A stretch of DNA of 64,000 nucleotides from Anthoceros angustus (lineage: Eukaryota > Streptophyta > Anthocerotopsida > Anthocerotales > Anthocerotaceae), in NCBI GenBank assembly GCA_010909165.1, contig MU008159.1, forward strand, positions 1,240,001-1,304,000. The letters run 5' to 3'. How positions within the stretch are numbered: the stretch's first letter is position 1; each line of letters begins with the position of its first letter. Shown here piece by piece: positions 22,691 through 33,567 of the stretch. Under the pieces are notes generated by a model. The model ran no database searches and was not told the origin of the DNA. It saw only the letters and a program-made list of their open reading frames with translations. The translations under genes and the position numbers were made by a program.

Positions 22691-24150
22691 AGGAGTATGT
22701 GGGCTGGACTTCCCTTGGGGTTAGGAAATAAGTGGGGTTTTGTTTTTTTGTAGGTTGGAATAGTAAAATAAAGGCGGAAAGGAGGAATAAGCACGGATGG
22801 CCTTGGACGGGACTTGGAGTAAACAGCGGACCACTCCGGACTAAGCGGACCACTCCGGAGTAAGCGGACCCGTGACTGCCGACTCGGACTACACTCTGAC
22901 AAGTCAGGAAGCTCGGATACCCTTGGTCTGGCAGGGGTAAGTCAGGACCCCACTAGTCGAGCAGGATAAGCACCGGGAAAGCAACTTTGAATTGAGTCGG
23001 GAGGACGGACTGGAGGCACCACGTCACCCTCGGCGGGAGGCGGACTTCGAGGTCAGGAAGGCGAGGCGAGGAAGAAGGCCCGGGGATAGTGTGCAGGGAC
23101 CTTGGGGGCGTTGTTGACGGAGCGGGTGAGAGGAGCAGCGGAGGAGGCGGGAGGCGGCGAATGTGGCGGAGGCACCCACCTCACCATGGAAGAAGGGGGC
23201 CGAGGGAGTCGCTTGGGCGATCGGGGGCAGCGGAAGGACTCAGGGAGAGCCACGGAGGTCCCGTGAGGAAGAAACCGGAGTTCGGACCACGGTCCGGACT
23301 CTGAAGGAAAACCGGACCACAGTGGGACCTCGGAAAGGAAGGCCGGACCACAGGTCCAGGACCCAGAGACAAGGTCCGGACCTAGGCGGACTCGGGAAAT
23401 AAGGCGGACTCTGAGTTGGGAGTCGAGGCAGGACCTCGAGGTCCGAGCTGCGGCGATGAGGAGGGCGCCGACTTACGCTAGGGAGGCGGAATGGTGTGGC
23501 CCCGGCCGAGGACCAGGGAGGCCGAGGGAGGATGAGCGTCGTAATGTGGCGGTTGTCGGTGCCCGATAACGAGTTGCGGGAGGAGGGCCCGCCTCACGGA
23601 TCATCCGATTAGGCGCCACAGCGGGAGATTGGACCACCCATCCGAGCGGAACCAGAATCTTCCAGCCCACCGCCAGAGGAGATAGGAGGAAATAGGATGG
23701 TAGGCGGCGATTAGGGCATCTTGGGCTGGCCGCCATCCGAATAGGGGTGTAATAAAGGCCGACCTTGGGGGCGTAGTATAAGAGAGGCCGCTCTAGTAAA
23801 TATCTTTCTCTTGGTGTTGATGCCGCGTTCTTGCGGACCCTTGGGCGTCTTCACGCGAGTCACAGCGAGCGCGACGACTCGGGAGGCAGTCAAGGTCTGA
23901 TGACGGACTTAACGTGGTGGTGTGCGAGGGAAGGGCGGTGAGGACCCTTGTTCGTCGAGGCGGTCCAGCGTCGGCCGGACGGAGCGTGTGAGCCGGAGGT
24001 ACCGGGAGGTGTGCGAGCCGGACGGAGGCCCGGCGGAGCGTAGAGGTCTGACGTATGCCACTTGCGTTCTTTCCAAGGTGGATAAGCGTAGAGAGGCGAT
24101 GAGGAGGAGCAATTTGAAGAAGCAGTGACGAGCAGGCGGACAAGCGGTCC
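22691..24150 (+). other. Gypsy 3' non-coding region, possible 3' LTR
   Basis: GC-rich DNA with recurring GCGGACCAC and CCGGACCAC words (22820-23380), followed by a promoter-like GTAGTATAAGAGAGG at about 23776. It fits the 3' untranslated region and possibly an LTR of the gypsy element. No matching left LTR is present in the window, so LTR borders cannot be set. Confidence 0.35.
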
Positions 24151-24329
24151 TTAAACGTTTGGCCACCGGGCTGTTCGGTGAACGCGTTATAAATAGCTGG
24201 TGTAAGCGAAGATTGAGTGTGTTAAGGTGAAGTGGACCGAAGAAGGTGAGAATCGGTGAGCCGCAAAGCAGCTATCATTCTCTTGGGACTCCATACCACA
24301 ACGACACGGGATTGCGCGCGCTGTCCATC

Positions 24330-26217
24330 AGTGAAAGTCGCGCCCGTGGCACCTCGACTTCATTGCCGCATTTAGTGCGAAGGCTCTTTTCGGCACGCAG
24401 CCCTTGGTGTATCAGTCTTGGCATCCACTTCTCATCCACCTTGCGCATCTCCTCCTCCTCCCGGCTGGGCGTCACGCCCCTCGGTGTGAGAGCAATAGCC
24501 CAGCGGCGCAGGCGTGTTCGATTTGCAAATTTGGCGGTGGTCGGATGCATGTCATTCGAACGGGTGGCCATGAGTCGGCACTCAATTATTGATCTCATTT
24601 GGGAGATGCACACACAACTCTCGTAGTTTTAGAGGATGATTCACGAGGCTATGGCGGCGCGTCGGCGGGCATAGTCCTTGAAGAGACACTGGTGGCAGAC
24701 TTCAACGGTGGAGGCGATGGCGATGTCGTGTTCCGGATATGGAGAGCGGAGGATATGGTTGCCCGATGGCGACCTTTTCTGTCGATCCGTGCGATGCGGG
24801 GCGGAGAGGATCGCACAAGAGAACTCGTGCAGCGTTTAACCGGATGTCCGGTGCTCGGCAGACGCGACGCGAGGGCCGACCGTGCCACGAGGCGGCACAC
24901 GGCACCATCCATCCGGACTTCTTGATCACCCGGTGGCGGCGCATCGCGAAGATGTACCTCGGCGCATTTGGCGGCGGATAACACCGGACGCCTGCCGGGT
25001 CGGCCTCCGGCGGATCGTGGGTCGAGAATACTATCGAGAATGTGCTACACGGAGAACCTGGGCAAGACTACGATGTGGAGTGTTGCGAGTCTCCGGACTT
25101 TGGTGAGAAGATCCACATTGTTGATTTGCCAAGAGGAATGTGGAATCACGGGATCGAGGAGATGACATCCGAAGATTATGAAAAATCATGGATGGGTTCA
25201 TGGCGATGTGATGCGCAAAACCTTTGAGTGGTATTTATGCATGGTCCGGATCGGATGCGGGGCGTTGAATGCGGCTAGTAAATGGTGTGCCGTGAGGTGT
25301 GTATACCATGGTGTGGGAGAAAGATAATTTGATTGCGGATGAAGGTCTATATGAGAATTGCGAGTACTTTCTGAGGGTATGGTGTCCACCCTACGATCGA
25401 AGATATGAGGAAATCGGTCTGTACGTGATCGGCGATTGGAGCCATGCCGCTTTCATTAGACAGTCGTGAAGAAACTTGAATGTGTCAAGCGATGGACATG
25501 TTGTATGCCTTACGAGGAAATAGGGCTTATGGTTACGCTGACCTTTTCACGGAGAGAGGGTAATAGATGGGTGCTCGGGAGTGGCGGTATATTGGCAGCA
25601 TTATTGGAAGGCATAATTGCATCGCCATCGACCAAGAGCAAAGGAGCACCATTTTCATTGATCAGCGGATATGAGGGCATAAGGTTTTCCCTGATGAGGA
25701 AGAATTGACAACCAAACCACATAAGCGAGGGCATCCGGTTTTTGCAAAGGTTAAGCGGAAGGTCTATCAAGTCAGGCGTGGTTTCTTCATTTAACTCATG
25801 GCATAGCTCCCATCGATCTTGAGTTTGAGTCAATCCGGGGACCACGAGAAGAAAAGGAGAAAGCAACAACGAAGGAATCAAACACCAAAGAAGCGAGTCG
25901 AGAGCAAGAAACAATGGTGAAAGATCCCACAGGACATTCGGCATTCTGACGTTCGGCATGGGCGGATCTATAGGGGCAAACCGAACAGATCAAATTCTCG
26001 CAGTCGACGATCCTCGCCTACAGTCTATCAACGATGACATTATTGTCCCGAGATCAGAAACACAAACGTTTGAGGAGTTGCCTGATTGAGAATGTGAGCA
26101 TAAATTAGGGTTTGGCAGGTAGAGGCAGGGCGCGCACAAGTTTGCGCACGAAATGTAATATTTTTTCCGATATACACAAGTCCACAAGGTGGACTACGGT
26201 TTCATGCTGTCATTATT
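24330..26217 (+). pseudogene. Methyltransferase-like repeat unit, most complete copy (copy 3)
   Basis: The only copy carrying both halves. The 5' half (24330-25115) matches 1412-2262 and the 3' half (25110-26217) matches 17237-18808. In order it encodes the VSPDFGEKIHIVDLPRGMWN-like segment (25087-25145), MTSEDYEKSWMGS, MVWEKDNLIADEGLYENCEY (25307-25366), VWCPPYDRRYEE, CVKRWTCCMPYE, LMVTL and a VIDGC-like SAM-binding segment with ALLEG (about 25530-25625), then a Lys-rich tail. DxPxGxW with a downstream GxxxGxxAxxxL-RN-xAI resembles permuted amino-methyltransferases (motif IV before motif I). Small indels break the frame. The right end is the shared CAAGGTGGACTACGGTTTCAT. The DUF7869 element follows immediately. 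RNA or DNA could be the original substrate. Confidence 0.5.
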
Positions 26218-26423
26218 GCTGTGCATTTCAATAACACATATTATGTGAAAGCAACTGCTTCTTCGTTATAGGGAAAACACTAGGGTTTGCTACAGAATAG
26301 CCGATTTGTGTTCGGATTTTGCATGGTGGAAAAAGGGGTCCATTCTCAGACATGTGCAAGAAGGGGTTACTGGAGAAACCCCTTTCTACCCAGACGCTAT
26401 TAGCGGCATTGTTGTGACAAAAA

Positions 26424-26873
26424 ATGTTTAGAGCGTGTTGGCCATTCCAAATTGAAGGTGATTCGTGTAGCATTCTTCCGCATGACAAAAGGAGGCGGAA
26501 CAAAGATTTGCAAGACCATCTGGATCTCGATCAAGACAAAGAGGAGCTGCCCATAGTATGGATAAACCGGATTCCACATGGGAAGAAAGCAGTGTGTGTG
26601 AGGGCTTCACGGGTTTTTGCATTGGGTCACTAAGATACAAGAATCTCGGTAGTGAAAAATGTTAGATGGACCGTAGGCTACGGCCTCGAAAGCAGCCAAC
26701 GCCATATGGATTACACGTCATGTGGATGGGCGTTTTCTTCAAAGGTCTGGAAAAGACCGAATCGGAAGTCTTCAACTTGCCGACTCATACACGAAGAGGA
26801 GATCTTCATTGAGTATGCTGTGCAGCAATGCATCACGTTCCCACGCTTGACTACTTTTGCAAGCTTTGGATGA
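26424..26873 (+). pseudogene. N-terminal part of the plus-strand DUF7869 protein
   Basis: Two consecutive open frames (26424-26633; 26652-26873). Segments such as RASRVFALGH and WTVGYGLESSQRHMD are placed where DUF7869 proteins usually carry a short Cys- and Arg-containing N-terminal region before the main domain. I recognise no catalytic motif. The pieces are separated by one stop and a probable indel. Confidence comes mainly from position upstream of the core. Confidence 0.35.
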
Positions 26874-26929
26874 AGTATTTCCGGGTTGTTAAAATACCAC
26901 GCAACGGTTTTCGATCTGCGGCATGCGAT

Positions 26930-27720
26930 GACCTAAAGAGGAAAATAAAAGGCGGTCGGACCACGACAAGGTGAGATGGCGGTCCTTATTCCAGCGGTCA
27001 CCGGATGTCCCGAACTTTGGCGCAACCCCATGGCCTCATACCCTTTTCTTGCGAATGAAGGCGGGGCTTGAAACAAACCGTGTGCACATTGTCGACGCCT
27101 TATTGTTGCGTGCAGACAAGAATGTGGAGCGCTGACTCCACAGAACAACCGTATGAGCTGGCGAAAATGGCGCTGCACCGCACAAGTGCTTGGCGGCTAA
27201 GTTCATTGGTATTGCCATAGATGGTATGGACCAAAAAAGCGAGTTGCCCCATTACAGATTGCCAAAGACGGTTGATTCCGGAGCCCTTGTCGGGCTTCAC
27301 GTTCTAGGTGTGCTGGTGTTCAACTACTTGGTGCGCAGTGTATTTGAGTTTCGAATGTGAGAAATGATCCGAATGGAATCCGTGATTGACATGTTATCAA
27401 TACTGGGAGGCCTCTATTCTATACTTGCGGATGGACAACACTGCTCAAAACAAGAATCGGAGGTACTGGCATATCTGTCCATGCTTGTGGCGAAAGGTAT
27501 CTTCAAAAAAATCAAGGTGGGGTTTCTTCTTGTTGGCCATACCCACGATCGATTGACCAAATGTTTTCGAGGTTCTCGGTTGTGCTAGGGTTGAAGGATG
27601 CTTTCACATTGCCGAAATGATAGGGTTCTTTGGAGCGTACACCCCATCACCGCATTCACATCTTGAAGGAGGTGCGACTTCAAGACCTATCTATGGCCGA
27701 AGGGGATCGTGCAACGTATG
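26930..27720 (+). pseudogene. DUF7869-like core domain
   Basis: Reading across frames, the region has DLKRKIKGGRTTT (26930-26970) and a SADSTEQPYELAKMALHR segment (27130-27180). It then has GMDQKSELPHYRLPKT (27222-27270), GLHVLGVLVFNYLVR (27295-27340), ILADGQHCSKQESEVLAYLS with MLVAKGIFKKIKVGFLLVGH and THDRL (27420-27555), then MFSRFSVVLGLKDAFTL and GAYTPSP. The VGHTHD motif and the MFSRFS block are hallmarks of DUF7869. The LQLDNT block of the minus-strand copy corresponds here to ILADGQHCS, so a conserved Asp/Asn position has been lost. At least four frame changes make it non-functional. Confidence 0.65.
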
Positions 27721-28559
27721 ACTTGCATAATCACGATTTTCAACACCAGTTCAAAATAACAAGGAGAAGTCGCTATCGAGAGGACGGATGTGCTAAGATG
27801 CAAGGAGTTTTCAAGTTCGATCATGGTCACCGGAGGGTGGTGCGCTATTACGCTCAGGTGCCACCACGGGTGATTGTGGCACTCCATTGTTGCCGTTGGT
27901 CCCATCACATGCCCAAGGTAAAGGAAAGGGACATGCAAAAGCGGAAGGATGCCCCGATGTCCGTGTCAATGACGATAGTCTCCAAGGCGGGCGTAGTGGT
28001 AGTGTAGTGGCGGAGTCCATGAAGTAAAAGCGGGCCTAGAACGCACTGCGACATATGAATGTGGAGCAACTATCATGGTGGGATACGCTCGGGATGAACA
28101 GTAGCAATAGCCGAGAGAGACTTGCATCATTCCATTCCGTTGGAGACAATGGTCTTGGTACACTCGCGATGAAGAAAACGAGGTACCACAGACCCTCCAG
28201 ACTCAACTTTGGTTGATCCGCAATGGCAGACGGATTTTTGGACATGGTGGAGGTGTACAGGGGCACATCAGTGCGGAGGGAGGGCAAGGCGAGGCTCAGT
28301 CGAGGTTGTGTGAAGGAGATTGAGGAGGGAATGATGGTTGCTGATCCAAAGTGGTGGAGGTGGACCATGATGGGATAGTTCATTGGTGGCGGATGAGAAC
28401 AATGATGCATTCGAGGGAAGGTACATGGAGGAGTTTGTGATCTGCGCCACCAGTCGAGGGAAAAAGTGCGGCGATCAAAGAATGGAGGCAGAGCGTCGGA
28501 GAAGCATTTGCAAAGCCTCAACTTCCAGAGACAAATGTGCTGGCCTATGATTTCGCGCT

Positions 28560-28838
28560 GACAAGGAACAAGACGTTGCAGAGGACGACAATGAAGCGAT
28601 AAAGACCAAAGTCTTTGAGTTGCGTCGAGCCGATGAACCGGCGAGACTTCCGCCACCGACACGAATGTCATGCGAAGACATGATTGACTCGGAAGACCTC
28701 GACAATGTGGAATCAACGGATGAGTCCACGACGTGGTGGTGGACCATGGATGGTCCGGACTGGAGAGGAGCCGACAAGAGGCAACCTAATATTGTCAACT
28801 TTCCAGTTCCTTGTACCAGGGCGTCCCCTCGGGCTTGA
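28560..28838 (+). CDS. C-terminal ORF of the plus-strand DUF7869 element
   Basis: Continuous frame with EDDNEAIKTKVFELRRADEP followed by ARLPPPTRMSCEDMIDSED and a serine/threonine-rich, tryptophan-containing end (TTWWWTMDGPDW). The first segment matches the minus-strand element's IKTKLFEL block, which fixes strand and frame. The acidic, low-complexity remainder has no recognised domain. Start codon unknown; the open frame begins inside the former protein. Confidence 0.45.
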   Translation, partial: DKEQDVAEDDNEAIKTKVFELRRADEPARLPPPTRMSCEDMIDSEDLDNVESTDESTTWWWTMDGPDWRGADKRQPNIVNFPVPCTRASPRA

Positions 28839-28849
28839 ATGCAGTGGAT

Positions 28850-30077
28850 TGTTTTCGTCTTTTCGTGGAAAGGTTTAACAGCTTGCCATCGGCATCATCT
28901 CTGTTTGTAGGAAGTTGACGGTGTGATAATGTCCGGAGCATGTAAACGGCGACTATGTCAGAAACCAGATCCCAGCAATGTGGTGCTCTAATTTTGTAAC
29001 AATGTTCTGGTGGTTTTGTCCAGTTGAGAGTAGCAGGCTGCGAGGTTTCAATGGTGACCATGCAGGTCATCTATGTTCTGAGCTTGCAGTGTGGCGAAGT
29101 GTCCCCAAAGGATGGTCACAGTCACAGGATGTCCGGTGGCAAAGGTATGTATGCCGCAAAGCAAGTGCGCCAATGTTTTTTTTTCGGTTCTAGTTCTGGG
29201 GACCGCCCCTAATGACTATGGGGGTGGAACGGGACGGGGTCCCGGTGGCAGTTGCGAACGGACGCACAGCGAAACTGAGTACCAAGACGGGCTCAAAAGC
29301 GTCTTCCTCCACTGCTTCCACCGCCACAGAGGTTGTCTTCCACCTCCTTTGTGGTTTGTGCACGCGCTCATCCCTCCTCCTCGGAGAGCCGTCCTCACGC
29401 CATGCTCCTCCACCTCCTTCCAGCCTCATGTCCGGGTTTTGCCTGCTTTGTTGTTCGCCTCCTCCTTACGTCCCATCCATCCAACCTTCCTTGAACTAAC
29501 CTTCACTGCTTGCAGCCCTTCCGGATGAGGACTCGCAGAGGTGGCTACGAGTCACCACCTCGTATCACAAGGGAGGATGTGGAGGCAAAGCGAGCCAAGG
29601 CGGAGAAGGATGGAAGTTGCCCATCCAGACTTGTGTGGAGGCCATTTGGGTCTCCATGTGCGCAAGGGGAAAGAGATGGTATGGCCATCTCCTTCCATGC
29701 GAGGGTGGCGGTGGCATCGTAGATTTTCCGATGCCGCAGAGGTAGGAAAAGCCAAGGGGCTGGAAGAGGACTATAGGATAGCGAAGGAGGGGTTCACGGA
29801 GGCGAAACAAGGGGTGCAGAACTCCAAAGATGTCGCAGAGGAAGGAGGGTGAAGGAAGAGCCGAGGACTGTCCGGTCCCAAAGAATTGTTTAGAGCTTCC
29901 GTGACCTTGCATGCCGTGAGTCCATGCAACACTTACGCGAATGAAGGTTGCCGCAGAGGAGGCCGTGCGCCGGGAGGCGGGTGGAAGTGAAGGAGGAGGC
30001 GTAAGCACTTACCTCTACCTTTTCGCTTGAGAGTTGAGCATGGTTGCATGCACTAACGGGCTGTTCATTGTGGCAGA
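28850..30077. other. Unassigned accessory DNA
   Basis: No gene is assigned with confidence. Plus-strand frames at 29510-29850 contain ITREDVEAKRAKAEKDG and, after a frame shift, LEEDYRIAKEGFTEAKQG, which look coiled-coil-like and resemble the style of the A/B repeat coding region. The 29190-29500 stretch is open on both strands and is probably not coding. Confidence 0.35.
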
Positions 30078-31071
30078 CAGTGATGGGGACACCCTTGGCA
30101 AACCGGAGGAGCACTTGGAGATAGGAGCGTGAAGTGGGTTACCTAGGTTTTTGCAAGCGATCTAGACTAGAAGCGGGAGGAAGGAGGGAGGGAGGGAGAG
30201 GGGGTTGGAGGAGGGGGTTGGATGCTAGCTTTCTCGTGGCTTCACCGGGTCGAGTTGGGGACGCAATCACATGATTTTGTGTATGTCAAGTTTTAGCGTC
30301 GATGTGCAAGCCATGGTCCAAGTGTGAAGTGAAACGGGGTTTGAGTTTGGGGAATGCCGATTCGGAATGTTTTGTCCGTCACGGACAGCCGGCTATGAGC
30401 CAACCAATGGTCACATGGCATGGACTGGAGGCGGTTACATGTGAACTACACCATATCGGTTTTCCAATACTTTATTAGAGAAATGTATTCATCAGCATAT
30501 ACTTTGTACCTTGGGGATGTATATTTGAATAATATTATTCCATGTATTTTACATGAATAACCCTAAGGCCCACAAAGGAGCAGTGATGGGGACACCCTTG
30601 GCGGAGGAGCACTTGGAGATAGGGCGTGAAGTGGGTTACCTAGGTTTTTGCAAGCGATCAGACTAGAAGCGGGGCGGGAGGAAGGGGAAGGAGGGAGAGG
30701 GGGTTGGATGCTTGTTCTCTTTCTCGTGGCTTCAGGGTCGAGTTGGGGACGCAATCACATGATTTTGTGTATGTCAAGTTTTAGCGTCGATGTGCAAGCC
30801 ATGATGCGCGCGTGTGAAGCGGAACGGGGTTTGAGTTTGGGGAATGCCGATTCGGAATGTTTTGTCCGTCACGGACAGGTGGCTATGAGCCAAGTCAATG
30901 TCACATGGCATGGACTAGAGGCGGTTACATGTGAACTACACCATATCGGTTTTCCAATACTTTATTAGCGAAATGTATTCATCAGCATATACTTTGTACC
31001 TTGGGGATGTATATTTGAATAATATTATTCCATGTATTTTACATGAATAACCCTAAGGCCCACAAAGGAGC
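30078..31071 (+). repeat. Tandem duplication of about 0.5 kb
   Basis: Unit 1 (30078-30580) and unit 2 (30581-31071) both begin CAGTGATGGGGACACCC and end CCCTAAGGCCCACAAAGGAGC, head to tail with no spacer. The AT-rich right half, including CATGTATTTTACATGAATAA, is almost identical. The left half differs by many 1-6 base indels (for example GGCAAACCGGAGG against GGCGGAGG). No protein is recognised. Confidence 0.85.
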
Positions 31072-31439
31072 CGCTAGTGATGCATTCTCATCAATTGTGT
31101 AACATGACGGTCTACACTTTTCCATATGCCGGTTTGTAAAGGTAGCTTTGGTCGTAATGTATCCCAAAAGTGACGATTGAAATAAAGCCTAAATAAATGT
31201 TCTAGTCTCGCACGCCATAAATTTATAAGGATCTCTACTTTTCTCCCGAATGCCTCTTTTGTTTAACCATGAGACATCGAGGTGTGGAAATATTGCCAAT
31301 AAATTTCAAGTTTGATGAAGTGGAATGGGTTTGGGTGTCTGCGTTGTATTTTTAGCAGCCGTTTCCGACAAACCCTCAAAATCAACGTTTCAAGTTTACT
31401 TAAGCGCAAATTTTGATGACAAATTTGGCCCGTCTACTG

Positions 31440-32250
31440 AAAGTGGAGTGTGTCACTAGCCCTAAGGAGACCTTGTTTTATCTCAGACAGAATACATTAA
31501 CAGGGTGCTTCAACGTTTCAACATGGAGAAGGGGAAACCATTGGGTACTCCATTGCCTCCATATGTGAAACTTTCAAGCGCGGATTGCCCAAGCTCGAGG
31601 AGGACAAAATGAAATGGAGAAGGTCCCATACTCATCGGTAGGGAGTTTGATGTATGCAATGATTGCTACACGTCGACATTGCCTTTGCGGTGGGAGTGGT
31701 TAGCGTTTATGTCAAACCACGGCAAGAAGCATTGGGAGGCGATAAAAGGAGTTATGAGGTATCGAATGGTACAAAAGCTTTGTGCATATGTTTTGGTAGT
31801 GAAGATGCATGTGTGGTTGGGTACAGATCTGATTATCACGAGGATATGGACAAAAGGAGGTCCACATCGAGTTATGTCTTCATGTGCACCGGAGGCGATC
31901 TCATGGCGATCTCGTTTGCGATCGTGCATTACGCTATCTACCACAGGCCGGTATGTTGCGACGCGGGGCTTGCAAGGAAGCCATATGGCTTGCTCGTTTA
32001 GTGGGAGACTTGGGGATCAAGGTTGAGTGCCGGTGTTGCATTGTGATAGCAGTGCTATCCAATTGGCAAACAATCCGTGTTTCATGCGAAGACTAAACAT
32101 GTGGATGTGAAGTATCACTTCATTCGAGGCGTTGGACGACAAGAGGGTACAACTTGTCAAGGTTCACACCAAAACCCTGAGATATTCTTACCAAGGGACT
32201 CTCTACGGAGCAATTTGCACAAGCTCGGACACTGATGGGCATGAGGTAGT
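31440..32250 (+). pseudogene. Ty1/copia RT end and RNase H fragment
   Basis: Plus-strand remnant of the 3' end of a copia pol gene, different from the element that follows. Pieces in changing frames include SQTEYINRVLQRFNMEKGKP, LMYAMIATRHDIAFAVGVVS, GKKHWEAIKGVMRY, LRSCITLSTT (the ALSTTEAEY box with a gap), ARLVGDLGIKV, HAKTKHVDVKYHFI and KVHTKNPEIFLPRD. These are the order and spacing of copia RT thumb and RNase H. Upstream pol, gag and LTRs are missing. It ends about 50 bases before the target-site duplication of the complete copia element, so that element landed beside or in this older copy. Confidence 0.75.
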
Positions 32251-32304
32251 CCATTCTTCTACGAAGGTAAATTGGCCTTTAAGTGGGAGGTTGTAAGGGT
32301 ATTA

Positions 32305-32502
32305 TGTTAGAATAAATACGCATACGTACATATTGGTTAACCTACACTCGCTTAGGTTATTGTTTATAAACCGTATGTGATCATTGGACATTTAACCGTT
32401 CGTGATTAGGTTTAGATATAAAAGACATATGAGACCCTTTTGTTAATCAATTCAATCATTTTTGTTCGCTCTCGCCGTCTCCGTTCTATCCGAGCGTTTA
32501 CA
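32305..32502 (+). repeat. copia 1 5' LTR
   Basis: 198 bases, TG...CA ends, preceded by TATTA. It contains TAGATATAAAAGACATATGAG, a TATA-like promoter segment about 100 bases into the LTR. It pairs with 39063-39263. Confidence 0.95.
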
Positions 32503-32525
32503 TGTATCGAGCCCATGCTCGCATC
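32503..32525 (+). promoter_or_regulatory. copia 1 primer binding site (altered)
   Basis: Immediately after the LTR the sequence TGTATCGAGCCCATGCTCGC resembles the initiator-Met tRNA complement TGGTATCAGAGCC plus the following ATGCTCGCATC, which is intact in copia 2 at 59471. Relative to that copy it lacks bases in the GG and CAG positions, so priming may be impaired or the difference may be a sequence error. Confidence 0.6.
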
Positions 32526-33560
32526 GACAACTTCCATGCAAAATGCCTAGGCGGGGGCGTCTGCTAGGAATGCACGTAATCTAGGCACAAACAGGAGAGA
32601 TCGTCGTGGACGACAAGTCTCCAATTCCTTTGTACCACGGATCTAGACCTATCTGAGCGAAACTACCCAAATTTGCCTTAGACGCGTTTGCGAAACCCAT
32701 TCTAGTGGGAGATTAAGAGATCAAAGTGCACATAAAAATCCAATCACGGATAGATTATATAAAGCACGTTGTCAACAAAGGGGAGAATCATAATCACGCC
32801 ACGAAGCACGTGAATTGCCCCGTCTCTCTTCCAAACTAGAACCACAGACAACACGGCGTGATCAGCAAATAGATAGAAATTCAATTCCACAAACTAGCCA
32901 AGGCACTGCTGACAGGACCTTGGCCACCGTGACTCGTGTGGAGAGGACTCACGCTTTGTCAAACCAGAAGTCTTGAAGACCGAGTTGACGATCCGAAGAT
33001 GTAACCACAATGACCGATCAAATCCCTTGGATTTTCGAAGCGAAGCTACAAATAATCAAGAATCTTGTGGCTTCTATCACACAACAATTGTGTGATCTGC
33101 ACATTGCAACACGAGGGAACATTGTGCAAACCCAAGACGAGGGAGAATTCAGCCTACCAATGTCTCCTCGGTGATGGCTCAAACCGAAATTTCACAGACA
33201 ACACAAAGTGGAGCGCCGCACCAAAGACCGGAGGCCATCAGGATCTGAATCGCTGCAAGCAGATTGGTGCCCCTTCACAGCATTGTGTCCCTTGCACGTT
33301 GATAGGTTCTTTAGAAGAGTTGCACCTGTCCAGCAGACCGGGACATGACAGTTAGGTCAAGAAATGAAACTTCATTACTTTCCTTTCTCTAAACTAACCT
33401 GCATAACGTTTGGCCAAGTGTTAGAGTAAACCAGGAAGACTTTGATGAGGAGGTTAGCAAGAGAAGGCTAGGATAAGTCTCTATCCTCTCCTCCTCCTGC
33501 TACCCCCAAAGAAATCATCCCTGCACTCTTGGTCAGTTTGATATCAAAACGTGATGCATG
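32526..33560 (+). other. copia 1 pre-gag leader with decayed ORF
   Basis: About 1 kb between the PBS and gag. It aligns in order with the leader of copia 2: an ATGCCTAGGCGGGG start resembling ATGCCGAGGCAAGG there, and CTGAATCGCTGCA at 33247 against CTGAATCGGTGCA at 60270. Remaining coding pieces include IPWIFEAKLQIIKNLVASIT (about 33025-33080). The ORF present in copia 2 is interrupted by many stops here. Function unknown. Confidence 0.5.
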
Positions 33561-33567
33561 AGCTAAC

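Larger units (their letters stand above)
18809..24150 (+). mobile_element. Decayed Ty3/gypsy LTR retrotransposon
   Basis: Plus-strand gypsy order is visible: gag-like basic region (18809-19417), aspartic protease (about 19400-19720), reverse transcriptase (about 20210-21050), RNase H remnant (21050-21420), integrase remnant (21450-22690) and a GC-rich 3' region. The RT-RH-IN order places it in Ty3/gypsy rather than Ty1/copia. The left end abuts the shared end of the methyltransferase-like unit with no LTR visible, so the 5' part is truncated or too diverged to pair. Frameshifts break every domain except most of RT. The right end is approximate. Confidence 0.75.
26228..28840 (+). mobile_element. 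Decayed DUF7869-type transposable element
   Basis: Plus-strand relative of the element at 2953-6080. An N-terminal region (26424-26870) is followed by the DUF7869 core (about 26930-27720) and a tail with IKTKVFELRRADEP at about 28600-28640. The spacing of core and tail agrees with the minus-strand copy. The left border lies at or near the end of methyltransferase-like copy 3 (26217), so the two may have inserted next to each other or may have moved together. No terminal inverted repeats were identified. Confidence 0.6.

Noticed and set aside
28036-28716. Minus-strand ORF of 226 codons
   Set aside because: Opposite the plus-strand DUF7869 element tail whose frame is confirmed by the second copy; treated as a shadow.
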